Source: JAVBMU01 sp031552185
GTDB lineage: Bacteria; Actinomycetota; Actinomycetes; Actinomycetales; Cellulomonadaceae
Direction: 5' to 3'
DNA: 64,000 nucleotides
Assembly (NCBI GenBank): GCA_031552185.1
Contig: JAVBMU010000046.1
Location: 1-64,000, forward strand
Position 1 is the stretch's first letter. Every line of letters begins with the position of its first letter. The position numbers and the translations under genes were made by a program. The notes beneath the pieces are model-generated. The model saw only the letters and a program-made list of their open reading frames with translations. It had not been told where the DNA came from and searched no databases. Of this stretch, positions 16,997-25,160 are shown piece by piece.

Positions 16997-18043
16997 ATGG
17001 GACGCACGACCAGGTCGGCCGGTGGGGCGGCGGCGCTCCTCGCGGCAGCCCTCCTCGCCGGCGGCTGCGGGACCTCCGGCCGCGGCGCCGACCTGCCCGA
17101 CGATCCGGCGCTCTATCGGGTCGAGTGCGAGCAAGGCCTCACGGATTTCGTCCAGGATCCGGAGCACTCCTCCGCAACCTTGGTCTGGCAGGACCCGATC
17201 ACCGGCGCGCGGAAAGGGTCGATCGGACTGCCCGACGCCCTCAACATCTGCGAGGACGACCTCGGCGGCTATCAGCTCGGCCTGAGGTTCAACGCCGATC
17301 TCACCCGCGTGGCCTACCTCGCCTCGAAGGGGGACAAGGAGTCAACCGGGTGGATCGACCTGGCATCCGGTCGCCGGCGAGAGGTCGCGGCCTCGACCGA
17401 CGGCCACCGGTCGGACGGGCACCGGTTGCGCGATCCATTCTTTGTCCCGGGCACCGACACCTTCGCCTACCTCGATGTCGATCGCGCAAAGGATGCCAAA
17501 ATTCCGGTCCGCGTCGAGGAGGGGAAGCCGCGCAGGGGCGCCGCCATCGATTGCCCGGGACAGGTGATCCCAACGACGGCCACGGCGATGGCCCGATGCC
17601 TGCCGAGTGACACCATCGCCAACGCGGACGGTTCAATCCTGGTGACGGACCAGGCTGACGGCCGGCGCCTCGCGTTCCCCGACTCCGGCACGCAGACCAC
17701 CGACGTCCGGCTCCCCGAGGTGGACGCCAAGACCTGGAAGGCGCTGCCCTGCACCGCCCTATTCTTTCTCGATCGCACCCGCTATCTCTGCGCGAACCTC
17801 CTGGGAGAGCAGCTCGGGGTGGTCACGGTCGACCCGGACACGAAGACTGCTTCGGCGGTCGCGCTGGCACACGTCGGCGGCCGGATCAAGGGCGCCGCGC
17901 TGTCCCCGGACGGCAAGACCGTGGCTATCGACGTCTGTGGGGACGGGTGCTCGATCTACACCGTCCCGCTCACCGGTGGGGAGCCGACCAAGCTGCCCGA
18001 CTCCACCAACAGTGCGCGGGGGACCCTGTTCGCATGGCGGTAG
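16997..18043 (+). CDS. predicted lipoprotein, PD40/TolB-like repeats, copy 2
   Basis: Paralogue of the preceding gene, 348 residues, with the same layout: signal region ending ALLAGGCG (Cys24), RLGLRFNADLTRVAYL-type blades, FVPGTDTFAYLDVD, and a C-terminal SPDGKTVAID blade. The conserved phrases IANADGSILVTDQADG and FPDSGTQTTDVRLP have counterparts in copy 1. The ATG at 16997 is preceded by GGAAGGGAG; an upstream GTG at 16979 has no such signal. Function unknown; surface-exposed sensing or binding is a guess. Confidence 0.75.
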   Translation: MGRTTRSAGGAAALLAAALLAGGCGTSGRGADLPDDPALYRVECEQGLTDFVQDPEHSSATLVWQDPITGARKGSIGLPDALNICEDDLGGYQLGLRFNADLTRVAYLASKGDKESTGWIDLASGRRREVAASTDGHRSDGHRLRDPFFVPGTDTFAYLDVDRAKDAKIPVRVEEGKPRRGAAIDCPGQVIPTTATAMARCLPSDTIANADGSILVTDQADGRRLAFPDSGTQTTDVRLPEVDAKTWKALPCTALFFLDRTRYLCANLLGEQLGVVTVDPDTKTASAVALAHVGGRIKGAALSPDGKTVAIDVCGDGCSIYTVPLTGGEPTKLPDSTNSARGTLFAWR

Positions 18044-18050
18044 CGATCGC

Positions 18051-18515
18051 CTACCAGGAGATGCCGAACCGATCCGGTTCGCCGCCACGACGCTCGCGGG
18101 CGCCGGCCTCGCGGGCGTCCTCGCCGGTGTCGTGGGCAGTGTCGTCGGCGGGCCCGCCGAATCTCGCCTCGGACTCCGCGCGAATCCGCGCCGCCGCGGG
18201 GGAGTCCTCCCCGAAGGTCTCGACGGCGAGCTCCCCCACCTGCGCGGCGGCCCGCTTGTGGGCTTCGGTCGCCGTCGTGAGGATCAACCGCCCGAGCCGC
18301 TCGGCCCCGAGCCCCAGGGCGGCGTCGGACAATTCCAGCGCGCACAAGCGCCCCGAGGAATCGACCTCGACCTCAAGTTCGTGCTGCGGCGATCGCACCC
18401 GGCCGCGCACCGCCTCAACCTTGATCCGCAGATCCCGGGCCTGCGCGGCCCGCTCCTGCGCCTCCACCACCTGCGCCGCCACCCTGGCCCGAATTTCGTC
18501 CACGTCGTCGAACAT
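18051..18515 (-). CDS. YbaB/EbfC-family nucleoid-associated protein
   Basis: Small DNA-binding protein of 154 residues. The family core is visible: an N-terminal helix rich in charged residues (MFDDVDEIRARVAAQVVEAQERAAQARDL), then the beta-hairpin VRGRVRSPQHELEVEVDSSGRLCALELSDAALGL and a helix with LGRLILTTATEAHKRAAAQV. The last 40 residues are acidic and low-complexity. I start at the ATG at 18515; the longer frame to 18650 is made of a 13-14-bp repeat and is unlikely to be coding. It is convergent with the lipoprotein gene, with only 7 nt between stops. Confidence 0.82.
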   Translation of the reverse strand: MFDDVDEIRARVAAQVVEAQERAAQARDLRIKVEAVRGRVRSPQHELEVEVDSSGRLCALELSDAALGLGAERLGRLILTTATEAHKRAAAQVGELAVETFGEDSPAAARIRAESEARFGGPADDTAHDTGEDAREAGARERRGGEPDRFGISW

Positions 18516-18586
18516 GCAACGATGGTAGCGGCGGCCGACCGAATCGGAAATAGCCCGCTTACCGGCAAATAAGTTGGTTACGGCCC

Positions 18587-18653
18587 GTTCAGGCAAGCAC
18601 GTTCGGGAAAGCAGGTTCGGGCGAGCAGTCCGGGCAAGCAGCTCGGGCAAGCA
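18587..18653. repeat. 13-14-bp imperfect tandem repeat, five copies
   Basis: Five imperfect units of the type GTTCGGGCAAGCA lie between the divergent ybaB-like gene and the moxR operon. The region 18516-18808 (293 nt) holds no gene that I can support. The repeats may bind a regulator of the downstream operon or may be neutral. Confidence 0.7.
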
Positions 18654-18808
18654 GTTCGCCGTCCCGCGCCCAGGTCCGGCCCGCGCCGACCCGGAGGGCC
18701 GACCGACTCGGGCTCGCCCACGGACGCCGGCATACTTGTCCGAGTTCGCACACGACGAGGGCGACCGGCACCGCGGCCCGCGACCGCACAGCCCACCGAA
18801 GGACGGTC

Positions 18809-19807
18809 ATGGTCGAAGGACACGGCGACATCTCCACTGCCCACCTCGACGCCGCCGCGCACCTGCTCAAGCGTGTGCACCAGATCTTCGACCAGCGCGT
18901 CGTCGGGCAACACTCCCTCCGAGCCGCCCTGATCGGGTCGCTGCTGGGCGGCGGACACATTCTGCTCGAGTCGGTCCCGGGCCTGGCCAAGACGACCGCC
19001 GCGCAGACCCTCGCCGCCGCGATCGGCGGCAGCTTCCACCGCATTCAGTGCACGCCGGACCTGATGCCGAACGACATCGTGGGAAACCAGATCTTCGAGT
19101 ACACCACGGGCAGCTTCACCACCCAGCTCGGCCCGGTGCACGCCAACCTGGTGCTGCTCGACGAGATCAACCGCTCCTCGGCCAAGACCCAGTCGGCCAT
19201 GCTGGAGGCGATGCAGGAGGGCCAGACGTCGATCGGCGGACAGGTGTACCCCCTGCCGAACCCGTTCATGGTCCTGGCCACCCAGAACCCCATCGAGGAG
19301 GAGGGCACGTACGTCCTGCCCGAGGCCCAGATGGACCGCTTCCTGGTCAAGGAGGTGATCGGTTACCCGACGCCGGACGACGAGGTGGAGATCCTGCACC
19401 GGATCTCCACCGGAGCCCAGGTCGCCCCGCTGCGCATCGAGCCGATCAGCCTGGCGGAGGTCGGCTTCCTGCGGGCACTGGTCGAGGACGTCTACGTGGA
19501 CACCTCGATCAAGCGCTACATCGTCGACATCGTGAACACCACCCGGCTGGGTGGGCCGCGCCCGATCCCGGGCCTGGCGCAGCACGTGCGGGTGGGCGCG
19601 AGCCCGCGCGGCGGGATCGCCCTCCTGCGAATGGGTCAGGCGCTGGCGATCCAGGCCGGCCGCTCGTTCGTCGTGCCGGAGGACATCAAGGCGGTGCGCC
19701 ATTCGGTGTTGCGGCACCGCATCGTGCGCACCTTCGAGGCCCTGGCGGACAATGTCCCACCCGAGCAACTGATCGACGCGGTGTTCGACGTCGTCCCGGC
19801 GCCCTGA
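18809..19807 (+). CDS. MoxR-family AAA+ ATPase
   Basis: Chaperone-like ATPase of 332 residues, the first gene of a Bat-like operon. Walker A is ESVPGLAKT (residues 54-62), Walker B LVLLDEINRS (114-123), followed by the MoxR signatures AMQEGQTSIGGQVYPLP and ATQNPIEEEGTYVLPEAQMDRF. MoxR proteins act with von Willebrand A proteins to assemble or activate metal-dependent complexes. The ATG at 18809 follows GAAGGA. The DUF58 gene begins 14 nt after the stop. Confidence 0.93.
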   Translation: MVEGHGDISTAHLDAAAHLLKRVHQIFDQRVVGQHSLRAALIGSLLGGGHILLESVPGLAKTTAAQTLAAAIGGSFHRIQCTPDLMPNDIVGNQIFEYTTGSFTTQLGPVHANLVLLDEINRSSAKTQSAMLEAMQEGQTSIGGQVYPLPNPFMVLATQNPIEEEGTYVLPEAQMDRFLVKEVIGYPTPDDEVEILHRISTGAQVAPLRIEPISLAEVGFLRALVEDVYVDTSIKRYIVDIVNTTRLGGPRPIPGLAQHVRVGASPRGGIALLRMGQALAIQAGRSFVVPEDIKAVRHSVLRHRIVRTFEALADNVPPEQLIDAVFDVVPAP

Positions 19808-19821
19808 GCGGACGACGACGC

Positions 19822-20745
19822 ATGCCGACCCGGCTGCCGGCCCAGGGCGATGTCTCGCGGCTCGCCCAGGTCCGGGCGCGGCTGGAACTGCCGGTCGCAC
19901 GCCGCGCAACCGGACTGCTGGAGGGTCGGCACCGGTCCATCTTCAAAGGTCACGGGCAGGACTTCGACGACCTGCACCTGTACGCGCCCGGGGAGGACGT
20001 CGGCGACATCGACTGGAAGGCGAGCGCCCGCGCCGGGCTGCCGATCGTGCGCCGGTTCGAGCGCGAATCGAACCTGAACCTGGTGCTCGTCGTCGACACC
20101 GGCGCCCCGATGGGGGCGACCGCCCCGAGCGGCGAGCCGAAGGCCGCGATCGCGGCCTTCTGCTGCGCGCTCGTCGCCTACCTGGCCCGGGACCGCGGGG
20201 ACCGGGTGGCGCTCGTCGCCGCCGACGCCGAGCGGCTGACCCAGCTTCCACCGCGAGCGAGCACCCGCGAACTGGAGGCGCTGCTGCGCGGGGTCGAGGG
20301 CCTGTGGGGTCCGCAGGCGCCCGGGCCGGACCTCGGCCGGGCGCTCGATCGCGCCCTGCAGGCATTCCGGCGCCGCTCGCTGATGGTGATCGTGACCGAC
20401 GAGGCCCGCCCCGCCCCCGCCGACCTCCCGCTCCTGCGCACCTTGCGGGCCCGGCATGAGGTGATCGCGGTGCAGGTCGCGGATCTGTCGCCCTACGACG
20501 CCGGGCTCGGCCCGGCGCGCGTGGCCCGGGTCGCCGACGTCGAGGCCGACGTCTCCCTCCCGGCCTACCTGCGCGGCCGCTCCGATCTGGCCGACGCCGC
20601 CGCTCGGGCGCGGGCGGACCGCCGGGCCACGGTGGCCGCGACGCTGGCCGAGGCCGGCGTCGACGCCGTGCGGGTCGAGTCGGTCCAGGAGGTCATCCCC
20701 CGATTCGTCGAATTGCTGGGGAGGGCGAAGCGTGCCCATCGATGA
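19822..20745 (+). CDS. DUF58 protein (VWA-like)
   Basis: Protein of 307 residues with the DUF58 signature GHGQDFDDLHLYAPGEDVGDIDWKASARAG, then RRFERESNLNLVLVVDTGAPM, a VWA-like strand where the MIDAS serines are altered. DUF58 proteins are the usual partners of MoxR ATPases. It is the second gene of the operon and overlaps the next gene by 14 nt. Start at the ATG at 19822. Confidence 0.9.
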   Translation: MPTRLPAQGDVSRLAQVRARLELPVARRATGLLEGRHRSIFKGHGQDFDDLHLYAPGEDVGDIDWKASARAGLPIVRRFERESNLNLVLVVDTGAPMGATAPSGEPKAAIAAFCCALVAYLARDRGDRVALVAADAERLTQLPPRASTRELEALLRGVEGLWGPQAPGPDLGRALDRALQAFRRRSLMVIVTDEARPAPADLPLLRTLRARHEVIAVQVADLSPYDAGLGPARVARVADVEADVSLPAYLRGRSDLADAAARARADRRATVAATLAEAGVDAVRVESVQEVIPRFVELLGRAKRAHR

Positions 20746-21217
20746 GCTGTACCCCCCGGTCGGCTACTCGCCCTGGTGGGCGGTGCTGGGCGGCGGGCTC
20801 ATCCTGGCCGCCGTCGCGCTCGTCATCGTCGTCGTCCGCCGGACGCGGGATCCCGGCCGCCCGCCCCGCCCGGTCCCGTCGACGCCGGCCGGCGTCGACG
20901 CCCTCGGCGCACTCCGGACCGAGTTCACCGCGCGCGTGGACGAACTGCAACACCGCTTCGACGCCGGGGAACTCGACGAGCGGGCGGTGCACCTGCAGTT
21001 GTCCGCGCTGATGCGGGCCTTCGCCACCCGCCGCACCGGCCGCGATGCGTCCACGTGGACCCTGGCCGAGATCGAACGGATCGGGGCCCGCGAGCTCTGG
21101 GACGTGATCGCGCGCAACTATCCACCGTCGTTCGCCGACGACGGCGACCCCCGGGCGCGCGCGGTGAACCCGCACGAATCGCTCGGCTACGCCCGGCAGG
21201 TGGTGAACCAGTGGTAA
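20732..21217 (+). CDS. DUF4381-like single-pass membrane protein
   Basis: 161 residues with one membrane segment near the N-terminus (WWAVLGGGLILAAVALVIVVV) and a cytoplasmic helical domain (ALRTEFTARVDELQHRFDAGELDERAVHLQLSALMRAFATRRTG). The position between the DUF58 and VWA genes and the layout match DUF4381-type proteins of Bat operons. It starts at a GTG overlapping the DUF58 gene and its stop overlaps the next GTG. Confidence 0.78.
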   Translation: MPIDELYPPVGYSPWWAVLGGGLILAAVALVIVVVRRTRDPGRPPRPVPSTPAGVDALGALRTEFTARVDELQHRFDAGELDERAVHLQLSALMRAFATRRTGRDASTWTLAEIERIGARELWDVIARNYPPSFADDGDPRARAVNPHESLGYARQVVNQW

Positions 21218-22266
21218 GCACCGGCGGCAGCGCGATCCTCTGGCCGTGGGTGTGGCCGGCGGTGGTGATCCTGGCCGCGGTCGTCGCCGGGGTGGCGTGG
21301 TGGCGGGCCCGGCGCTTGCGCCCGGCATCGGCCGGGGACACGGTCTGGGTCGCAAACACGGCGCACCTCGCGCAGGTGCCGGCGATCCGGCGCCGGCTGC
21401 GCCGCTACCGCCGGCTGCAGGCCGCGGGAGCGCTCGCGCTCGTCGTCGGCGTGGTCGGGGCCGGCGCGGTGGCCGCGAGGCCGGTGCACACCGACATCGT
21501 CGTCGACCGGATGGGCTCGCGGGACATTGTGCTGTGCCTGGATGTCTCAGGCTCGATGATCCCGTACGACGGCGCGGTGTTGCGGGTCTTCGAGCAGATG
21601 GTGGCCGACTTCCGCGGCGAGCGGATCGGCCTGTCCATCTTCAATTCGACGTCGCGGACCGTATTTCCCCTGACCGATGACTACACGCTGGTCCGGGCCG
21701 AACTCGAAGCCGGGATCGCCGCCCTCGCCAGGGATCCGCAGGATTTCGACTTCGACAGCGGCCGCGACGACGCGCAGATCCTGAAGTTCGCGCAGTTCAC
21801 CGCCGGGACGAGGGCCAACGAGAAGGGCGCCAGCCTGATCGGCGACGGCCTGGCGACCTGTGCCCTGCAGTTCGACCAGGCCGAGTCGGAGCGCTCGCGG
21901 TCAATCATCCTCGCCACGGACAACTACGTCGCGGGCGAGCCCATCTACACGCTCGACCAGGCCGCCGCCCTCGTGGACTCGCGCGGGATCCGGCTGAACG
22001 GCATCTTCGGCGGGTCGGAGCTGTACCGGAACACACCGGAGGAACTGGCCTACCGAAAGGTGGTCCAGCAAGCCGGCGGACTGTACTTCCTCGCGGACGA
22101 CCCGGCCGCGGTCGAGACGATGGTGGCCGACGTGGTCAGCAGGCAGGCGGTCGAACTCGACGCCCAGCCCGAGGTCCTGGTGACCGACCGGCCCCGGCTG
22201 TGGTTTCTGGTGACGGCGGCCGGCCTGGCCGGCCTCCTGCTCCTGGCGTGGCGGGTGCGGCAATGA
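21211..22266 (+). CDS. VWA-domain membrane protein, BatA-like
   Basis: 351 residues: two N-terminal membrane segments, a von Willebrand A domain with the intact MIDAS motif DVSGSM (DIVLCLDVSGSMIPYDG), and one C-terminal membrane segment (LWFLVTAAGLAGLLLLAW). In the Bat model the VWA domain faces the outside and works with the MoxR ATPase. I chose the GTG at 21211, with AGGTGG upstream; the longer frame would run antisense to nothing but overlaps the preceding gene fully. The stop overlaps the next ATG (ATGA). Confidence 0.88.
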   Translation: MVSTGGSAILWPWVWPAVVILAAVVAGVAWWRARRLRPASAGDTVWVANTAHLAQVPAIRRRLRRYRRLQAAGALALVVGVVGAGAVAARPVHTDIVVDRMGSRDIVLCLDVSGSMIPYDGAVLRVFEQMVADFRGERIGLSIFNSTSRTVFPLTDDYTLVRAELEAGIAALARDPQDFDFDSGRDDAQILKFAQFTAGTRANEKGASLIGDGLATCALQFDQAESERSRSIILATDNYVAGEPIYTLDQAAALVDSRGIRLNGIFGGSELYRNTPEELAYRKVVQQAGGLYFLADDPAAVETMVADVVSRQAVELDAQPEVLVTDRPRLWFLVTAAGLAGLLLLAWRVRQ

Positions 22267-23336
22267 CCCTCGGACCGGTGACGCTTTTCCCGCTCCTGCC
22301 CTGGTGGGCTTTGCTCGCGGTGCTCGGGGCACCACTCGCCCTCGCCGCGGCCGGCCTGTGGACGGCGAGCCGGCCGGGCGCCATCGGCGGCTCCCGGGCC
22401 GCCTGGTGGCGGCGGGCCGCTGCCGTCCTCGTGCTCTGCCTGATCGGCCTCGGGCCGTCGGTCGCCCAACCCCGGCAGGACACCCAGGAAGCGAACGTGG
22501 ACATGTTCTTCGTCGTCGACCGTACCGGTTCGATGGCGGCCGAGGACTACAACGGAACGCACGAACGGCTCGACGGCGTGCGGCATGACATCCGGTCCCT
22601 CACGCAGGACATTCCCGCGGCGCGGTACTCGATCATTTCATTCGACTCCCAGGCCGCCCGGCAACTGCCGCTGACCACCGATGCGCGGGCGGTCGACTCC
22701 TGGACGCAGACCTTCCGCCGGGAGATCACCCGGTTCTCCCAAGGCTCCTTGACCGACCGGCCCCTGGCCGAACTGACTCGCGCCCTCAAGGGCGCCCGCG
22801 AGCAGCGCCCCGCAAATTCCCGGGTGGTGTTCTTCCTGTCCGACGGCGAGCAAACCGCGCCGGGCAAGCCCCGCTCGTTCGCGGCGCTCGCGCCGCTGAT
22901 CGACGCGGGGGCCGTGCTCGGCTACGGGACCGCGGCGGGCGGGCGCATGAAGGGGTACGCCCCCGACGTGGACGCGGCCAAGGACCCGTACCTCAAGGAC
23001 CCGGAACGGCCCGACGCCGACGCCCGCTCCCGGATCGACGAGGACAAGTTGCGCACCCTGGCCGACCAACTCGGGGTCCCCTACGTCCACCGCACGGCGC
23101 CGACCGCCACCGCGCCGCTGGTCGCGGGCGTCGACCCGAGGCTGATCGCCGCCGATGGGCGCCGCCAAACCACCACCTACCGGTACGTCGTCTGGCCCCT
23201 CGGCCTGGTCCTCGCCGCACTGCTGGCCGCCGAGGCCTGGGGCTGGGCGACGACGACGGGCAGTTCGTTGCCTGCGCGACGCGGCCGGCGCCGCACCGAG
23301 TTGGTCGGCGCGCGCGGCGGGACGGTGTTGCCATGA
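22263..23336 (+). CDS. VWA-domain membrane protein, BatB-like
   Basis: 357 residues with the same topology as the preceding protein: N-terminal membrane segments, a VWA domain with DRTGSM at the MIDAS (Thr in place of the first Ser), FFLSDGEQTAPGKPRSF, and a C-terminal membrane segment (VVWPLGLVLAALLAAEAW). The two VWA proteins are divergent paralogues and may form a heteromer. It overlaps its neighbours by ATGA at both ends, so the operon is tightly coupled. Confidence 0.88.
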   Translation: MTLGPVTLFPLLPWWALLAVLGAPLALAAAGLWTASRPGAIGGSRAAWWRRAAAVLVLCLIGLGPSVAQPRQDTQEANVDMFFVVDRTGSMAAEDYNGTHERLDGVRHDIRSLTQDIPAARYSIISFDSQAARQLPLTTDARAVDSWTQTFRREITRFSQGSLTDRPLAELTRALKGAREQRPANSRVVFFLSDGEQTAPGKPRSFAALAPLIDAGAVLGYGTAAGGRMKGYAPDVDAAKDPYLKDPERPDADARSRIDEDKLRTLADQLGVPYVHRTAPTATAPLVAGVDPRLIAADGRRQTTTYRYVVWPLGLVLAALLAAEAWGWATTTGSSLPARRGRRRTELVGARGGTVLP

Positions 23337-24352
23337 CGCGCCGCGACGAGAACACCCCGAAGTACCGCGGCCCGGCCGGGGCGCCGCCCGACAGTGCCGC
23401 CAGGAAGCGCCACGACGCGAAGCGCGACCGGGCCGGCCTCCGCACCGCACAGCGCGACCGGGTCGCGGCGAAGCGCCGGCAGGCGATCGCGCGCTCCTGC
23501 GCGGCGGGCCTCGCCGTCGTGATGCTCCTAGCCGGCGTGCGACTGATCGCGCTGCCGACGGTCACCGCCCTCGCGGCGTCCAAGCACTCGGCGGAGGACT
23601 ACCGGGGCGCGGCCAACCTGTACGGGGTGCAGAAGGTATTCCCGAACGTCGTCGAGCCGTGGAAGGCCTACTACAACGCCGGCACCGCACTCGTCCGCGC
23701 CGAGGAATTCGAGGCGGCCAAGCGCGAACTGGACGACGCCTACCACCGGGCCGAGAACGGTACCGACGAGCAGCGCTGCATGATCCAGACCAATCTGTCC
23801 ATCGCCTACGAGCTCGACGCCGATCGGGAGCGATCCCAGGCCGGCGACCTGGCCGAAGCCCTCAAGCGGCTCACCGCGGCGCTCGCCGCCAAGGCGGCCG
23901 GGAAGCCGTACGACGCGGCCGACCTCGACCCACTCGAGACCGGCACCCCCGCCAAGCCCGACGACCTGCGCGCCGAGGCCACCCAACACCTCGATTGGGC
24001 AGCCCATGGGTACGCCACCGCGAAACAAATCCGCACCTGGCCCGGATGCCCCGAGGCGAACCGTTCCGAGGAGCGGGAGCAACAGGACAAGGAGGCCCAG
24101 CGCCGGCTGGATCGCAAACGCCAGGACAGCACGGACGCCAAGGACTCCCTCCAGCCGCCCCCGCCCGGGCCGGCGCCCGACCCATCGCCGAACCCCTCGC
24201 CCAGCCCCTCGCCCCAGGACAAGGCGGAGGCCGACCGCATGGAGCGACTGCGGCAACAGAACGAGGAAGCCAACCAGGCCGGCGACGCCGACCGGCAGGC
24301 ATACGAGAACGCCTACGGCGAGGGCGGCGCTCCCCCCTCCCGAAACTGGTGA
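23333..24352 (+). CDS. TPR-type membrane protein, BatC-like, last gene of Bat-like operon
   Basis: 339 residues. After a basic N-terminus there is one membrane segment (SCAAGLAVVMLLAGVRLIALPTVTAL), then TPR-like helical repeats (AAKRELDDAYHRAENG, NLSIAYELDADRERS), a Pro/Ser linker (PPPPGPAPDPSPNPSPSPSP) and a charged, coiled-coil-like C-terminus. TPR proteins end Bat operons in other bacteria. It starts at an ATG overlapping the VWA stop. A repeat array follows about 140 nt after the stop. Confidence 0.78.
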   Translation: MTRRDENTPKYRGPAGAPPDSAARKRHDAKRDRAGLRTAQRDRVAAKRRQAIARSCAAGLAVVMLLAGVRLIALPTVTALAASKHSAEDYRGAANLYGVQKVFPNVVEPWKAYYNAGTALVRAEEFEAAKRELDDAYHRAENGTDEQRCMIQTNLSIAYELDADRERSQAGDLAEALKRLTAALAAKAAGKPYDAADLDPLETGTPAKPDDLRAEATQHLDWAAHGYATAKQIRTWPGCPEANRSEEREQQDKEAQRRLDRKRQDSTDAKDSLQPPPPGPAPDPSPNPSPSPSPQDKAEADRMERLRQQNEEANQAGDADRQAYENAYGEGGAPPSRNW

Positions 24353-24488
24353 CGCCAACCGGTTTCGTGACCGCCGCCGTCGACCGCCCGGCGCGACGCC
24401 GAGAGGTGCGCCCGGCGCCCGAACCCGTGGCGAGAGATCGCGCGGAGAGGTGTGGGCACCCGTGGCGCCGAAGCCGTGGTTGGTTGCC

Positions 24489-24736
24489 CGAGGTAGAGGT
24501 ATCGCACGCGAACGAGAGGTATCGCACGCCGAGTCAGTACCGGGCACGCCGAGTCAGAACCTTACGGCTGTTCGGTGCTCGTTTTCCCGGCGTGTCGGTA
24601 CTGACTGGCCGCCCCAAGTACTGACTCGCCGCGCCAGGTACTGACTCGCCGCGCCAGGTACTGACTGGCCGCCCCAAGTACTGACTGGCCGCCCCAAGTA
24701 CTGACTGGCCGCGCCAGGTACTGACTGGCCGCCCCA
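24489..24736. repeat. 20-bp-period inverted repeat array, locus C
   Basis: Left arm: four successive 20-bp units from 24489. The first two carry GAGGTAG/GAGAGG followed by TATCGCACG, the third and fourth carry CCGAGTCAGTACC and CCGAGTCAGAACC. A 28-nt spacer containing CTCGTTTTCCCGGCGTG follows. Right arm: seven direct units starting with GTACTGACT at 24598, 24618, 24638, 24658, 24678, 24698 and 24718, each exactly 20 bp apart, with the tail alternating between two versions (SGCCGCGCCAG and GGCCGCCCCAA). GTACTGACTCG is the reverse complement of the left-arm core. The array lies between the stops of two convergent genes. Confidence 0.9.
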
Positions 24737-25027
24737 CCTCACTTCGACCGTCCGGGACCAGCGCCTCGAACCGGACCCCACAAAAGCCCGTCGACGACCG
24801 CACCGCAGCCATCCGGCACCACCGCACAAGTGCAGACCCCAACAACCCACAACGAACCAGGCCATCGGCGCCCCCACCATCACGCCACCCCGAACCACCT
24901 ATCCGCGCGCTCTTAGCTGCACTCTGGCCGCCAAAGCGGTGTAACCATCGACGCGCGTGGGGCCGGCGCCCGCCGCCCCCACGAACTCATGACCGCACGA
25001 ACTCATGACCGCGCGAGCGCATAGGGA
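24737..25027. other. intergenic stretch, C-rich, no gene supported
   Basis: Strand-asymmetric, C- and A-rich sequence on the plus strand follows the repeat array. A minus-strand open frame (to 24898) runs through the array, so its sequence is dictated by the repeats and it is not called. ACGAACTCATGACCGC is present twice in tandem at about 24981-25012. Confidence 0.5.
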
Positions 25028-25060
25028 AGGGGCCGCGAGGTCTTTGACCTCGCGGCCCCT
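25028..25060. terminator. strong hairpin terminator downstream of narK
   Basis: A perfect 15-bp stem (AGGGGCCGCGAGGTC pairing with GACCTCGCGGCCCCT) with a TTT loop. It lies about 100 nt beyond the narK stop on the minus strand and also beyond the Bat operon on the plus strand, so it may work in both directions. There is no long T run, as is common in high-GC genomes. Confidence 0.85.
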
Positions 25061-25160
25061 CCAGGGCGGCGGCTTGTCCCGGGGCCGCCGCCCGGGCGGG
25101 GTTGTGCAGACCCCGCCGAAGTGGATCCGGACGACCGAAATCAGATCCGGGCGTTCACGA

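Noticed and set aside
18516..18650. N-terminal extension of the YbaB-like protein
   Set aside because: The extension is encoded by the 13-14-bp repeat and lacks similarity to the family; the ATG at 18515 gives the usual start.
24554..24898. Minus-strand frame with GQSVPGAASQYLGRP-like repeats
   Set aside because: The repeat peptide comes from the 20-bp array, whose period shifts the frame each unit; no start signal or domain.
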